From: Numida meleagris
Lineage: Eukaryota; Chordata; Aves; Galliformes; Numididae
Length of the DNA stretch: 64,000 nt
Direction of reading: 5' to 3'
Assembly (NCBI RefSeq): GCF_002078875.1
Contig: NC_034421.1
Span: 10,098,872 to 10,162,871, forward strand
Part shown: piece by piece, positions 39,938 through 52,000 of the stretch
How positions within the stretch are numbered: the first letter of the stretch is position 1
Layout: each line of letters starts with the position of its first letter
Translations under genes and position numbers: made by a program
Notes under the pieces: model-generated
What the model saw: only the letters and a program-made list of their open reading frames with translations
Told to the model about the DNA's origin: nothing
The model's database searches: none

Positions 39938-40771
39938 ATGGTAGAAATAAAACAAAGTATTAAGATACCTGCTTTGTACTGTTTGAGAAGACAGAGTAAG
40001 AGCTTCCAAGCAAACTTGTCCAACTTCCACAAGGAGCAGCTTTACCAGATTTTGAAGGAAGAGCAAAGGGACTTCAAGAAGGAAATCAAAGCCTTCTGCA
40101 AAGCAAATAAGAATTTCCACAATGAGGTAAGAGCCTTTCAAAAGGAGAGCAAAGCCTTATGGAAGGAAATCAACACCTTCCAGGAAAATAACAAAGCTGT
40201 CAAAGAAGAGATCAAGAATGTTTTAGAACAGAGCAAGGACTTCTTACAAAAGATTAGAGTCATCCAGATGAAAAAAAATGTTTTCCAGAAACAAGTTGGT
40301 AACATTCAGGAAAAGCTTGAAGAATTCTGGAATAAAATGAAGGTTGCTGAGGATTTGATCCAGGTTCTTGATGAAAAGAATAAGGCTGTCCAGGAAGTGG
40401 TCAAGGCTTTCCTAAAACAGAATCAAAATATCCAGGAAAAGAATAAAGCAATGTATGAGAAGAACAAAGTCCTGCAGGGAAAGAATAAAGCTATGCAGGA
40501 AAAGAACAGGGCTTCCTGGAAGGACCATAAAGTTCTCTGGAAGAAGGACAAGATCTTCTGGGACGAAGAGATGGCCATCTCAAGCAGCAAACTCATCCTC
40601 TGGGAAGAATTCATAGCTTTCAAGGAGAATGACTGGAAAATTCAAAAAGAAAAAGAAGCGTTGGGGGATGTGGTGGAAGCCCTGCAGTATGAGAAATTTT
40701 CCCGCTTGAAAAATGTTTATATTCTTGCAAGAGAGGAGAAACTACCTGAAACAGAAGAGGAAAATCTTTGA
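39938..40771 (+). CDS. CCDC70: CCDC70-like long coiled-coil protein (277 aa), intact single-exon ORF
   Basis: This is the longest open frame of the window: 277 residues, Lys/Glu/Asn/Gln-rich and almost wholly coiled coil. After a basic head (residues 1-22) and a short start at F23 and F30, a stutter leads into an unbroken register. From Leu39 to Leu249 every seventh residue is F, L, I, V or M, except Ala137 and Ser193. The other core layer (residue 43 onward, every seven) mixes I/V/L/M with many Asn (57, 85, 148, 162, 169, 176, 183, 190). Units such as KEIKAF, KALWKE, KVLWKK and KIFWDE match the CCDC70 style, and the early LKEEQRDFKKEIKAF region fits the N-terminal half of mammalian CCDC70 best. 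The tail after 250 is acidic (ending EEENL). ATG 39938 is the first Met after an in-frame TAA at 39899-39901 and has a strong context (A at -3, G at +4). Orthology to CCDC70 is an inference from pattern, so treat the symbol as 'CCDC70-like'. Mammalian CCDC70 is testis-enriched as I recall; its function here is unknown. Confidence 0.75.
   Translation: MVEIKQSIKIPALYCLRRQSKSFQANLSNFHKEQLYQILKEEQRDFKKEIKAFCKANKNFHNEVRAFQKESKALWKEINTFQENNKAVKEEIKNVLEQSKDFLQKIRVIQMKKNVFQKQVGNIQEKLEEFWNKMKVAEDLIQVLDEKNKAVQEVVKAFLKQNQNIQEKNKAMYEKNKVLQGKNKAMQEKNRASWKDHKVLWKKDKIFWDEEMAISSSKLILWEEFIAFKENDWKIQKEKEALGDVVEALQYEKFSRLKNVYILAREEKLPETEEENL
40433..40516 (+). repeat. Intragenic 21-bp tandem repeat with a near-identical 42-bp-spaced pair
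   Basis: Inside the 277-aa gene the 21-mers starting at 40433 and 40475 (CAGG..AAGAATAAAGC.ATG) match at 19 of 21 positions and are exactly 42 bp apart. A third, more diverged unit starts at 40496. They encode successive heptads of the type QEKNKAM and QGKNKAM. The phase is exactly that of the protein heptad, so the coiled coil seems to have grown by duplication of 21- or 42-bp units. Confidence 0.7.
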
Positions 40772-41242
40772 GACAAGCACAGACCAGCTGTGGGCACTGG
40801 AAGTGAAGCCTCAGAGCAAATCAGGCAGATCTGAAACACGACTTCACTTTCAGTCAGAACGCAGATGGGCTTTAATTCTTTCACCCTAAAATATTGTTTT
40901 AGCTTCATGTTTTCTTTTAATGTGTTTGCTCTATTTTATTCTGATTTATTTATCATTTCTCTTTGCTTGACTTACAGGCTTTAGCAATCAAAATTATTAA
41001 CTGCAGTTCTCGCAGTGCTCCAGTGAGGAGTGATGGTGAATTAATTATGCACAGATGGTTCCATTTCTGAGGATCCCACTGCCTAAGTTAAAGCCGTAGT
41101 CTATTATCTACTGTTATTCACAACTGCATTTGCACTTTTTAAGATTTCCATCTTATGACCTTCAGCAAGACTTGAGTGAATATTTCTGAAGTTCAGTTTA
41201 AAATGAAAATGAAGTTGTCACTAGTTGTTTCCTTAACCAATC

Positions 41243-41248
41243 ATTAAA
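41243..41248 (+). terminator. Possible variant poly(A) signal ATTAAA for the 277-aa gene
   Basis: ATTAAA lies about 470 nt after the TGA stop of the long coiled-coil gene. It is the second most common hexamer, but it occurs often by chance in AT-rich DNA. The canonical AATAAA farther on (41599-41604) is an equal candidate. Confidence 0.25.
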
Positions 41249-41598
41249 AAACATTTCAAAATGTCCAAACCATCTCAAAGCCATGGATTTGTAAGCAGTA
41301 TTTTTAATGCTAATCTAGTTCAGTTCAATAATTGTAAAGCGAGTACATTAGCTGTACCTTCCACTATATCACTTGTTTGAATCAATGCATTCATAGTTGC
41401 ATCAATGCGACCACCCAGCCTTCTGTTTCTGAAGCCAAAATAGGACATTATACAGAGAGGCAGCATACAGCTATGGCTGGCACACTTACTGGATGAGGTT
41501 GACTATGCACTATCTGGATTCAATCATACCTCTTTATTTTCACTCTGTAAAAAGCAATACTAATGATGTAGCTGCTTCAGCAACACCAGTAACAAATC

Positions 41599-41604
41599 AA
41601 TAAA
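41599..41604 (+). terminator. Possible poly(A) signal AATAAA for the 277-aa gene
   Basis: This canonical hexamer lies 828 nt after the stop of the long coiled-coil gene, with a T-rich stretch (TCTTTTCTTCTGT) about 25 nt downstream. If used, the gene would have a 3' UTR of roughly 0.85 kb. Confidence 0.3.
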
Positions 41605-42961
41605 GCGATCATTTCACAATGCTAAAATCTTTTCTTCTGTAGAGCTGAAAAATATGTATCAGAAAGGAATCGACTGATTTTGATTCATGAATTTTCTGAG
41701 AACAGGAAAAGGAGTTATTTCACAAGTGTGATCACTCATACATGTCATGTCTCCTTCTCATTACGATTCTCAAGCTGCTGCCTACCTATGACACTTAGTA
41801 AAACAAATGCAAGTTCCTGTAATAATTCTGAAATATGGCCATCTTATAATCAAAACATAATTCCTATGGGGGTAGGTCAGTATATAAAAAGGAATTGCTA
41901 AGAAATGCTCTCTTACCAATATGAGTTTTCAAAATAAGTCTTAAAGTGACTTATCTCAGAGAGAGAATCATTACTGGAAACTGCCTGTTTCACATATTTC
42001 TTGGCCACGAGGACATCATTAGCATGATTAAAGGAAATCTTTCACCCTCTCAAATATATTTAGCAGAAAATTTCTCATACTAGTCCCAACATATACTTTG
42101 ACAGTACTACTTATTAAGGACACAGCTGTAACCTTCAGACTAAAAGCGTAGCTTTTATAGAACATCAGCCAAAATCAAGCAATGATTTTCCTTATCTCTT
42201 CAGAATCATTATTTACTACAAAGACAAGAAAAATAAAGCCCAAAGGAATTTAATAGTGGTGGGAATTTCATTAATGTTGATTACGAACAAGGAGAGAAGA
42301 TGGTTTTGATATAGGGGGTTATAAACTAGACAATCAAGAAGGACTTGGAAACAAGGCCACAAGTAAACAAGGTTGCCAGAACTGGCCTGGAGAACAAGAG
42401 TAGTAAAGGACATTTAGTAAACAATACACAGGACATGAGTTCTGATTTGACTGGCAATCAGAAAAAGCCTGCTTGATTTCTCAGACATATTGACAGGCAA
42501 GCTGGGAACTGTGAACTCATCTGTAGGACGGGAAGTGGAAAGAGGAGCTGGGGGACAGGGGTATCACTTCTTTGCTCATGGAACTGCCTTTTGGGTATCC
42601 CAAGGCTGGCACATTTTGTTGTGATGTGTCCTGGAAATTTTTGTCATTTGCGTCATACTACATTTTCTCCTGGACTGTAATTCAGTTTGATAGAGGAAAA
42701 CAGACCAGCTGAGACTTGACATGTTGTAGCAGTTAACAGATATTTGCATATTTGCCAATAGTTTAGTCAAACAAACCTCACTGGCAACAGACTATGGAAA
42801 TGGCAAAAGCAAAAAAGATAAAAAGCTCTCTCTCGTGTACAGAAATGAAATCAGATTCTCTTAAGTAGTTGGATCCCTCTGGAGAGTCTCCATGTTTAGA
42901 TACACAAGAAAGCAAGTATTGTTGTTTGAGTGCAGAGCGTAAGCTCTCCTTTATTGTCTTT

Positions 42962-42982
42962 TCTTTAATCTTTAATCTTTAT
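42962..42982. repeat. Three 7-bp TCTTTAA units
   Basis: TCTTTAA, TCTTTAA and TCTTTAT in tandem in AT-rich DNA. Confidence 0.7.
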
Positions 42983-44120
42983 TTTAAGTCTATCCTATAG
43001 ACTTAATTCATTATTCCAATGGAAGGGAAAAAAGCAAGTAAATGTTCAGACTCTTTCCATTCATCTCTCACAGATCTGTGTCCCTGAAACATAGCATCAG
43101 GGAATCCACCAAAGGTGCAAGTACGTCCCTTCAACACTCATGGCTGTCTTCCCAGGAAAGAAGGGGCCATCAGCAACTGCCCAGCCAGTTGCACCTAGGC
43201 CATGCTGATGTAATTAGGAAGACTGCCTGCCTCAGGAGATGCTCCAGGCATGAGCACTGCCTGTCCCTGTGTGCACGTGCAGGTGACACACTGTCCAGCC
43301 CATGTCACTGCTGCCACGCTCATGTGGACTGAAACAGTCCCAGGAAACCCTTCAATGAGTGAGTGGGCTCTTCTGTAGGGAATATCCATTCCAAAATGGC
43401 TGGACATTCAGCTCCAGGTACATCCATGTTAGATAGAAACAGGTCTCGAAGCATAAACCAACAGATGTATTCTCACTTTGGATAGGACAAGAAGTAATTA
43501 CCTGTAAAACTATTGTTCAGCTCAGAAGTTCAGTGAGAAAGGTCCGTGAAAAGCCCAGATCCAGTAAATTGGCTCAGCTCCACAAGCTTTGATAGCATAC
43601 CGCTAATTTACTCTGTCCCAGAAGAAATCTTGCTCCATGCCAGTCTAGGAACATGGTGATAAAGCTGAACTTTTCTAAATTTTCTCCATTAATATTCCTC
43701 AATGAAGTAAGTCAGTAATTAAGTCTAGCATATTATCTATCAACTGTAGCTTAGGCATTCAAATCTCTACTCATAAGAAAAACATACTGGCCACTGAGAT
43801 GGCCCTGAAATGAACTGCACGTTAGAAGGATACAAAGACGTAAATTATTTCAGAAGTTCTTCCCCTTTCTAGGAACAAATTATGTAGACATACTAAAGCT
43901 AAAGCATCTTTTGCAGCGAAAATGTGCCGTTAGAAAAACTGCCTTTTTTCTTAGCCTAACGGATTTGTCCTTTAATCCCTCTCAGCTCTTGACCCCCGCT
44001 CAGATTTACATGTTCTTAAATGGGGTGCAGAGCAGCTAGATACAGCAAGTAGCAGGGGAGCAACGGGGGATCCAAAGATTGTGTCTGGTTGCAGTATACA
44101 GATACTGCAATTAGGGAGGA

Positions 44121-44156
44121 AAAACAAATAAACAAACAAACAAAAAAAAAAAAAAC
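44121..44156. repeat. (AAAC)n plus poly(A) low-complexity tract
   Basis: AAAACAAATAAACAAACAAAC followed by a run of 14 A residues. Confidence 0.8.
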
Positions 44157-45353
44157 CACAAAGACCAAAACCGATTTCGTTGCTTGAAACTTGAATATAA
44201 CTGGATTTGAAGAGCATGTCACTGCAGATTTTACGATCCTGTCACCACCATGTTGTTTCCAAAGACAATCAGTATCATTAGGCAAATCCTGCATGAAGCT
44301 GAGATGCTCCTAGAAGATGCTAACCATTCTCAGCTCTAATAACAGTAGCAGCTCTCCAAACAAGGTGATTGGTCTCTTAAGCTGCAAAAGCCAGAATCTC
44401 AAGTGACTGTAGGATAACAATGTCACTTTTATATGGCTTAATCTCAGCTATATAATTAAATCGGTACACAAGTTGTAAAATAATTAAAAATGAGCCACAG
44501 TGAAGTCTGCTATAAATGTTTGTGCTTCAGTGCTAATTGCTGCCTTTATAAATACTATATAGCAGCTTCTCCTCTAGTGTAACTCCAGTGAATATATATA
44601 GTTGCACTAGGGATAAATTATACTTAACAACCTTTGCATGGTCAAACAAAATAATATTGCCATGGAGTGATTAAAAATGGTCTGATGTCTATAGTTGCTG
44701 CCCTGAAGCAAAAAGAAACAAGGTTAATACAGAAGGTGCAGATGTGATTACACTAACACTGTAGAACTCTTGGTAGATATCTCTCCACCCTGGTAATGCA
44801 AGTGTGAACTTCACAGCACTGATCTACAGCTTAAAGAGCACCAGATCTGCCCAGGAATAGGGGTTTGGCACGTAGAAGAGCCATATAACATTTGTTAAAG
44901 AGCCGTATGAAGAAGCATCATTTCTTAACCCACACTGAGCTTTACTATCATATCTTCTTTATGCTTATTTATCAGTAAACTTAGTCCATAAACAGTTTCC
45001 ATTGATTATTTTCTTTTCTTTCACATTTTCCTTCCACTGAGTATCGCAGAACGGAATCTGTGCTGCTCTGTCCATTGAACAAGTGAGCCCTGAAGCCTTT
45101 TGGATTAATTACTCTGTTTTCTATTTTCTGTTCCTAGGCTTCCCTTATTACTTCACATATTGGCATTGGTTTCCAATTGCTTTCTTCCCTCTACTTTGCC
45201 GTCCTCTTTCCGTCTCTTCCCTCGTCCCCAAATTTTTAAGCCAGGAAAAACCCTTCAGTAGAAGTAACTCCCGTTGTGGCACAGCTCTGGTGTTTCGTTA
45301 CCTACAACTCTTTTTCTTTTAGTTCTGTGACAATTTGGCTGTGTCATCATGTG

Positions 45354-45386
45354 AAAAAATATATATATAAATATATATAAATAAAA
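45354..45386. repeat. AT microsatellite
   Basis: An A run leads into ATATATATATAAATATATATAAATAAAA, an imperfect (AT)n repeat. Confidence 0.8.
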
Positions 45387-46018
45387 GATCTAAAATGAAA
45401 GTAAAAATGGAAAAAAATCTTAGAGATAAGAAGGCTTTTTTGTAGTTTTATTTTTGTTGTTGCTTCCACAGTAGTATTTTAAAATCAATAGACTTTGTTT
45501 TGCTCCATTTCTATGAGTTGAACATGGTGTAGTTGTCAAAGATAAGAAACTACTCTGGGAGACAAGATGTCTGAGAGGTCACAAGAATAGTTCTTTGTCA
45601 CTTGAAGAAAAGGTAAAGGCAACTTTGAAGGAGTAGAAACCAAAACAACAAGAGATCTGTGCCTTTCACTGGATGCCTACCAAACCCTCAGCAAGCTTTA
45701 TCTTGTTTTGATGTCTCAATCCCAATTTGAGATTTTGACAGATGCTCACTTTGCTGAGGACGCATCTCATTTCCAGGCACTACCCAGACAGGAAATGGCC
45801 CCTAGTCTGCTTCTCCACCCTGCTCATGATCCCATCACAGAGCCATAGCTGAAGGGACTGCCTCCAGCTGCCTCTCCTGCCAGAGCAAAAGGTGTATCCG
45901 CTTCATCTCAGGTAAGTTCCTAGGCACACATTGGTTCCACTTTAAATGGACAGCTCTGTTTTCTGTCTTTGGCTTCCCTCCCACCCCACCACTGGCACTC
46001 CTCCCGGCACATGGGGAG

Positions 46019-46048
46019 TCCTCATCACTACAGTCCTCATCACTACAG
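46019..46048. repeat. Perfect 15-bp tandem duplication
   Basis: TCCTCATCACTACAG occurs twice head to tail at 46019-46033 and 46034-46048. On the minus strand it reads as a duplicated CSDED pentapeptide inside a 76-codon open frame that I do not regard as a gene. Confidence 0.8.
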
Positions 46049-49000
46049 CTAACTGAATAATTCAAAACAAATGAATGTGCTGATTAGTAGTAATTTTCCT
46101 GAAGTTTTCAAATGGTGAAAGCATCACCTCATGAGTTCATGGAGGAGCCAAGGCTCTAGAGATAATCAGCTTCTTCAAAGGAAGAAGTCTCAGTGTGAGG
46201 TTTCTGTCATCACAGCTCTGGAGAGCAGAAAGTACCAAACTTTGGTTTCACCTTTTCACACACACAAATCTGTTCCAGGCATCCCATGAAAAAACAAGCT
46301 GAGCTCAATGCTCACACCTCCAGAGGACTTCAGCAACAACTGCATGAATTGCACTAACTCTACAGATTAAATTTCTCTACAGATATTCAGAGCTGGTCAA
46401 GACATCCAGCAGTGCCTGGCACTGGCACCTGCAGCATGGCAAACAGAGAGCAAGACCTCAGAATCCATCAGGAATGTGGCAATAATGGAGAATCTAGAGA
46501 TTAGTTTCAAAGCAGTTCAGATTATACTTCCAAGTGCATGCATCACACATGCTGAATTTCTTTGAAATTCTGGTATAAAGGAGCTTATGCCAGGTGTATA
46601 CAAAGCAACACAAGATGTGTATTACTGTCTATGATTTGATACAGATATGTTGTACATACCTTCCCCCTTCAAAATTCTTTGTTGTTTCTTTGACTAAACG
46701 TGAGAAGCATTGGGCTATTAGAATTTAAGATGATGTTTGAGGTTCACAGACATGACTCAGGTTCCAGAGATACGAGGACCACAGAAAATGAGCAGGTTAT
46801 GACTTGGGGCTGCATCATCCACTTCAACCAATACAAGGTGTTTGTTGCTGTTCTTTCACTGCCTAACCTGCGGCTGAACCACTGTAAAATTATGCTTTTA
46901 TCTATTTATTTATTTATGTTAGGACCACCCATCAAAAAATAATATGGACAAGATACTATTTTTCCCGTGGGAAAGGTTGATAGCCAGTGCAAACATAATT
47001 GTTGCAATCAAGGAATTTTTAGTAAATCCTGAACATGTTGCAAACACAATAGTTTTGTCTCTAGATAACTACTTTTCCATAAAGCACTGACCTCAGTATT
47101 CTCAATTACTTTTCTGAAATAAGCACATTTTATTTACTGGTACATGCTTTATCCTTCTTTCCAGCTGCAAATCTTCTGCAGGATGCTGGAACAAATATAT
47201 ACTTGCATCATTGTGACTTCAGCAAGAAGCTAAATGAGCCCATTATGGCTACCATGTGCTTGCCAAGCCACTTACACTTGTTTACTAGGGTACATAGTGA
47301 CTTACTGTGGCTCAGTAGAAGATTACCCCTCATTACATCATGCATCAGTTTATAGCTAAATTATTGTTCTCATAGTACAAGTCTCATGTATTATTCAAAT
47401 TCTAACCAGTGCATTAACTCTGCCACTCAGCCAAGATTACAGCTAAAAATAGACAGTACATGTCCTACTTCAGAACGTGTTTAACATTACTACCAAAGGC
47501 ATCTCAGATTTCACATGTGCTCACATTTCACATCCTTGACCTTCAAGAGAATTTGAAGAGTAAGAGCCAGTTGTAAATAATTAAGGGAAGAGTAAATGAA
47601 AGCCTGTAGGTTCTGGCCACATTGTGAACTTTTGCATAATGATATAGAGCAGAGGAGGTAGTTACATTTGTTTGAATGTTTTGTATTTAATTGCTTAGGA
47701 ATAATACAACGCATTGACAGGAATAACCCTATTCCTCATGTAGTTAGGCCAAAAGTAGAACAGTGAATTTAAAACTTTTCTAGCTTCATAGTAAGAAGTT
47801 CTGTTTGAACTTCAGTGTACCCCCTTCCTTGGCCTGGAAAAGTCTTACTTCAGATACTGTGAGTCAGCACAGAAAGACCTGAGGGAATCTTAGCCTTTCC
47901 CCTCTTATTTCCTATCAGTATTGTTGCAAGTACTCCTTTGTCCTACCACACAGACACATGAGGCTTTCCTCACCTGTTTCCCCCTGCTCTAATTGAAATC
48001 AACACAGAAAAGTTAAGAGCCGCTAAAGCCTCAGTAACAGTCAAAGGTCATCCAGTGCAAAGCTAGTTCTGTTTGCAACCCAGTCTAAATTCTGAACCAC
48101 AATATTCTCTAAATACAGTTCAAAGGAAAGTATGAACAGAGAGAGCTGGACAAAATACAGGAAAGGACAGCCAGAATATACTTCCCAACCATTTCTGAAG
48201 GGAGGGACACATTTTCCCAATTCATTGCTTTTTCTACTAGCATCCTTCAAAATCACAGTTCAGCTTTTGGCACACATGCAATTGCATTCTGACATAGAGC
48301 ACACATCAGAAAAACAGCCATTTTGTCATTTCAGATAAGTCTATAGTTCTTTTCTTCCCTTTTGAAAGGCTTGAGAAAAGTCTGTTAGTCTTCCCCCAAG
48401 GACTAAGGACTTGTATTTGATGTAAATGACCCACAGTAGGACCAGATTGCCCTAATGAGCTTTATTTAAGTAAGAATTAAGCCTTTAGTGTTTTAAATAA
48501 ATGCTCATCTAGATACAGATTTAGTAAGAAATGGTTCATTAATCAACCTATTCAGTTTCCGGTTTAGACAGATTATTAGAGGTGCTCTTCTGAAGATGGA
48601 ATTGGCCTGTGATCTGTTTATAATCCCTTTCAGAGTTCCTTTGTGTACATTTTCCCTTTTCATCCTACTTCCCTGTATTCTGAACATTCGGGCTAGAATT
48701 AATGAGGACTATCCCACAGTGCTTCAAAAGATCCCAAGGCCAAGAACTCCTGCCAAGGTTAAAGATTAAAAGGGAAAACAAATTCCATTGTATTTTCACC
48801 TTTACACGCCTTTTTTGCATGACTAATTTGCCAAGTTCCCTGCTGCATTCTTATTATAAAACTCAGGCTTTGCTGTCTATAATATTTATACTATTTAAAT
48901 CACTATTTAAGTAGTAGAGAAAAGAAAGAGATAGAAGATACCCATATTGTATAGGTGTTGCCTTTTATAACATTTATTAAAATTTTTGTTAACAGAGCAC

Positions 49001-52000
49001 TTTTCTCTTCATGAATGCTTCTGGTCTCTAAGGTTGCGTCCTTCTGAAATATGTTATCACATACATCTCTACTGAGAGAAAAGGATTTATTTTGGACACT
49101 TCATCTCATGGACAAGGTACACAGATGTACATCCTTCATGTATTCACCACGAAGTTGGTCACATCCTGAACCAGAACTTTCTTCTAGATGAGAACAAAGC
49201 CATTTTTGCTCCTCACAAATAAGGAAGGAGTTATATTTGATTGCAAATGACAACAATTGCACTACGGAGTCATTCCCAACACAAAACTTATTCAGAGTTT
49301 CCTGGAGCAATTCAGCGGCAGCCTTTGTCTCCTGTTGGGCATTTTCTTTCCTAGAATCTTGTTCCAGCTCTAGAGGAAGTCTTATTGAGCTTGCAGAAAT
49401 GCATAACAGGAGAGCAAAGATCTAGTCAAAATTAGGTTTTATTGAATAACAAGACCGAGCGTCTAACTCGACAAGCAATACTGTCAAAGAGTCAAAGAAA
49501 GAGAATTGAAAGTTACGGGTGACTTTCATTTCTGTGTGTACAATCGGTTCTTGAAGATGTGAAGCGCAATCTCTGCAGTAATGTTTTGCACAAAGGATGT
49601 TGAGACAAGCTGACATGCACAAAGATTTATTTGTGCAGTCTGTAACTGATGGCATACATCAGCTCTGCTGCTGTCAGTGTCCTTCTTTAGGACCTTTTAG
49701 ATCTATTTACCAAAGTGCTCCCTAGAAAGAGTGGAAACTGAAATACTGTTTGATAGAGTTTTATTACACTTGTAAAAGATTAGCTCATCCAAGAGGAAAC
49801 TGAGTTGGATGGTGTTTATGGTTTTCTTTTGATTCTACTAAGGAAAATCTGGCAAAATTTTCTGGCAAAAAAACATGGTTATTTCTAAACAAAACAAAGG
49901 GTTATTTAAAATCTTAAGTGAAATAGGAAATCTCTTCTATTTTCAATACTGTAGTAATTCTTCTAAAAAGAATTTGATATTTTTGACACTTAGCATTGCA
50001 AGTATTGTAACTTCACATTTTAGTTACACTGAAATCAGGGTAACTTGCTTATCTGTGCTGACAAATACACCTCAGAAACTGTCACCTCAGAAGTGGAAAA
50101 ATAAGAGTTAAATTTGATTAATGCTGAGAGGAATCTCCAGAGTCCGGAAGCCTTCACTATCTCTACCCTGCCCCAGCAAAACCATTTTTCTTGCCTTTGT
50201 AGATCTATAAATCAAAGAGTAGAAGTTCTTAATAAATAACCCGCACATCAATTTAAGTGGTCCACCACCCAAAAAGGTCAAAATGGCAAAAAAAAATTAA
50301 CAAGAAGCAGCTGCTCTTGCACCTGTAAGAAACAGAAGAGCTCTCAGCAGCATTTTCCACTTACTGGGGCAGACAAGCAGACTAAGTGATAAATACATTA
50401 GAAATTAATTGTAGAATTTATCATGGAGGTAGCAGAGCCTTCAAAGCAGTACCTTACACAGATAAGGACAGAGCACTTAGCAGACCTTTAAAAACCACTA
50501 ATGAAATGGCTGGCTGCCCACGGCAGGAGGGGCTCCATTGCTCTCAGTTGTTGGGAAGCAACAACCCAAAGATGCATATACAACCCAAAGCTTTGCTTTC
50601 ATCCGCTGCCCCGCCAGCTGTTTTATTGGCACCACACTCTGAAATTCCATTACGCTTGTTGTCTGCTCTGAAATGTGATCAGGGATAAGCTCTTCAACTG
50701 CTTGAAATAAAAATCTATTTTGCAGTCCATCTCCAGAGTCGCACAGAGCACACCTGGGCAGGAGGGTTTCCAAGAACCAGGCACAGTGGGAGGAGCAAGA
50801 GCCATGGAGCACAGCCAGCTGTGCACAGCTCCTTCTGGCTCCAGACCCCAGCTAAACCTCCCGACACATCTGTTTTGCCTTGTGTGTTTTCTACCACCCA
50901 TAGGACATACTGGCATCATAAGGCGCAGCTAGTAGGTTTTGTTTCCTGTGTAGGAACTGGATGTGAAGAAAGTGTCAAAGCATTTGAGTGTCTGAAAAAA
51001 ACTACCTTTGACGTTTAAAAGTGAGTGTGCTACAAGAAATACAGCTGAGAATATGCAAGTGTCCATCTCAGAACTGTACAGTCATAGACCAAATCGCAGC
51101 TGGTGTATGAGAGGACAGACCTTCCATTCCAAAAAATACAGATGTACTATACCGCCATAAACAAATGCTCCTATTTGCTGTGAGTGAACACTACAAAACA
51201 TGCTGTAAGTGCTTTTGTCTTCTATCCTCGGCAACATGATACAGAGGTTTGGAGCCAATTAAAATAAGCCAAGAAGTTCATGTACCTAAAGGACAAATAT
51301 ATAACTTGGTAAGGAAGTAAATTCCCTTTTGTAGCATTGTTCACAGCAGTAAAATCCACTGTTCACAGAGTTTGTACCTCCAGTCATAGCCCATTCATCT
51401 TTGTGGGATATTTCAAAACATATCAGTGGGATCCATTTTAGACTTACTATTCTATCTCCTGACTCATTATGGTCAATTGAATGAAACTGGCACATTGCAA
51501 CCGTTTATTGTCTGATCTGTGTCAAATGCTTACCTGAGGAGATGACTAGCTCCCTAGAAGTGCCTACTTTTTTCTCAGTTACAAAGGGAACCCAGCTTAG
51601 AGAAAGGTAATGGAGACAAATCCCTTCTCGGTTGACTCAGATGGCAAGATTCACCAGAAGCCAGGGGACTATGCTGTCACTTATTAATTACTCAGTTTTA
51701 TTTATTTTTTAATAGGTAGCAGGAAATAAGCATCCTCCCACAGCAAATTAATATGCCGATATTTTATTATGTAGGTTAATCATTATCTCTGCTTTTAAAA
51801 TGTATCATAATTCATTAAGCAAAATATTTCTATCAGAAAATGGAGATTAGTCCCCAGAAGTACAGTGAAATCTTCCGTTCACAGAAAGAAGAGGCAGTTT
51901 TGCCACAGATAACCTGACTTCCTATTCCCATCAGGATGAGGGTCATGTTCATTTGCAGGCTCAATTTTTAAGCAAGCTGGAAGCCTTTAAGATGCACGCT

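Noticed and set aside
40423..40623. 66-codon minus-strand frame with repeated ALFFS-type hydrophobic units
   Set aside because: The repeats are the antisense image of the NKAMQEK-type 21-bp units of the 277-aa gene, not a membrane protein.
45835..46065. Minus-strand frame with duplicated acidic CSDED motif
   Set aside because: The acidic repeat is just a 15-bp tandem duplication. The rest of the frame has no coding character.
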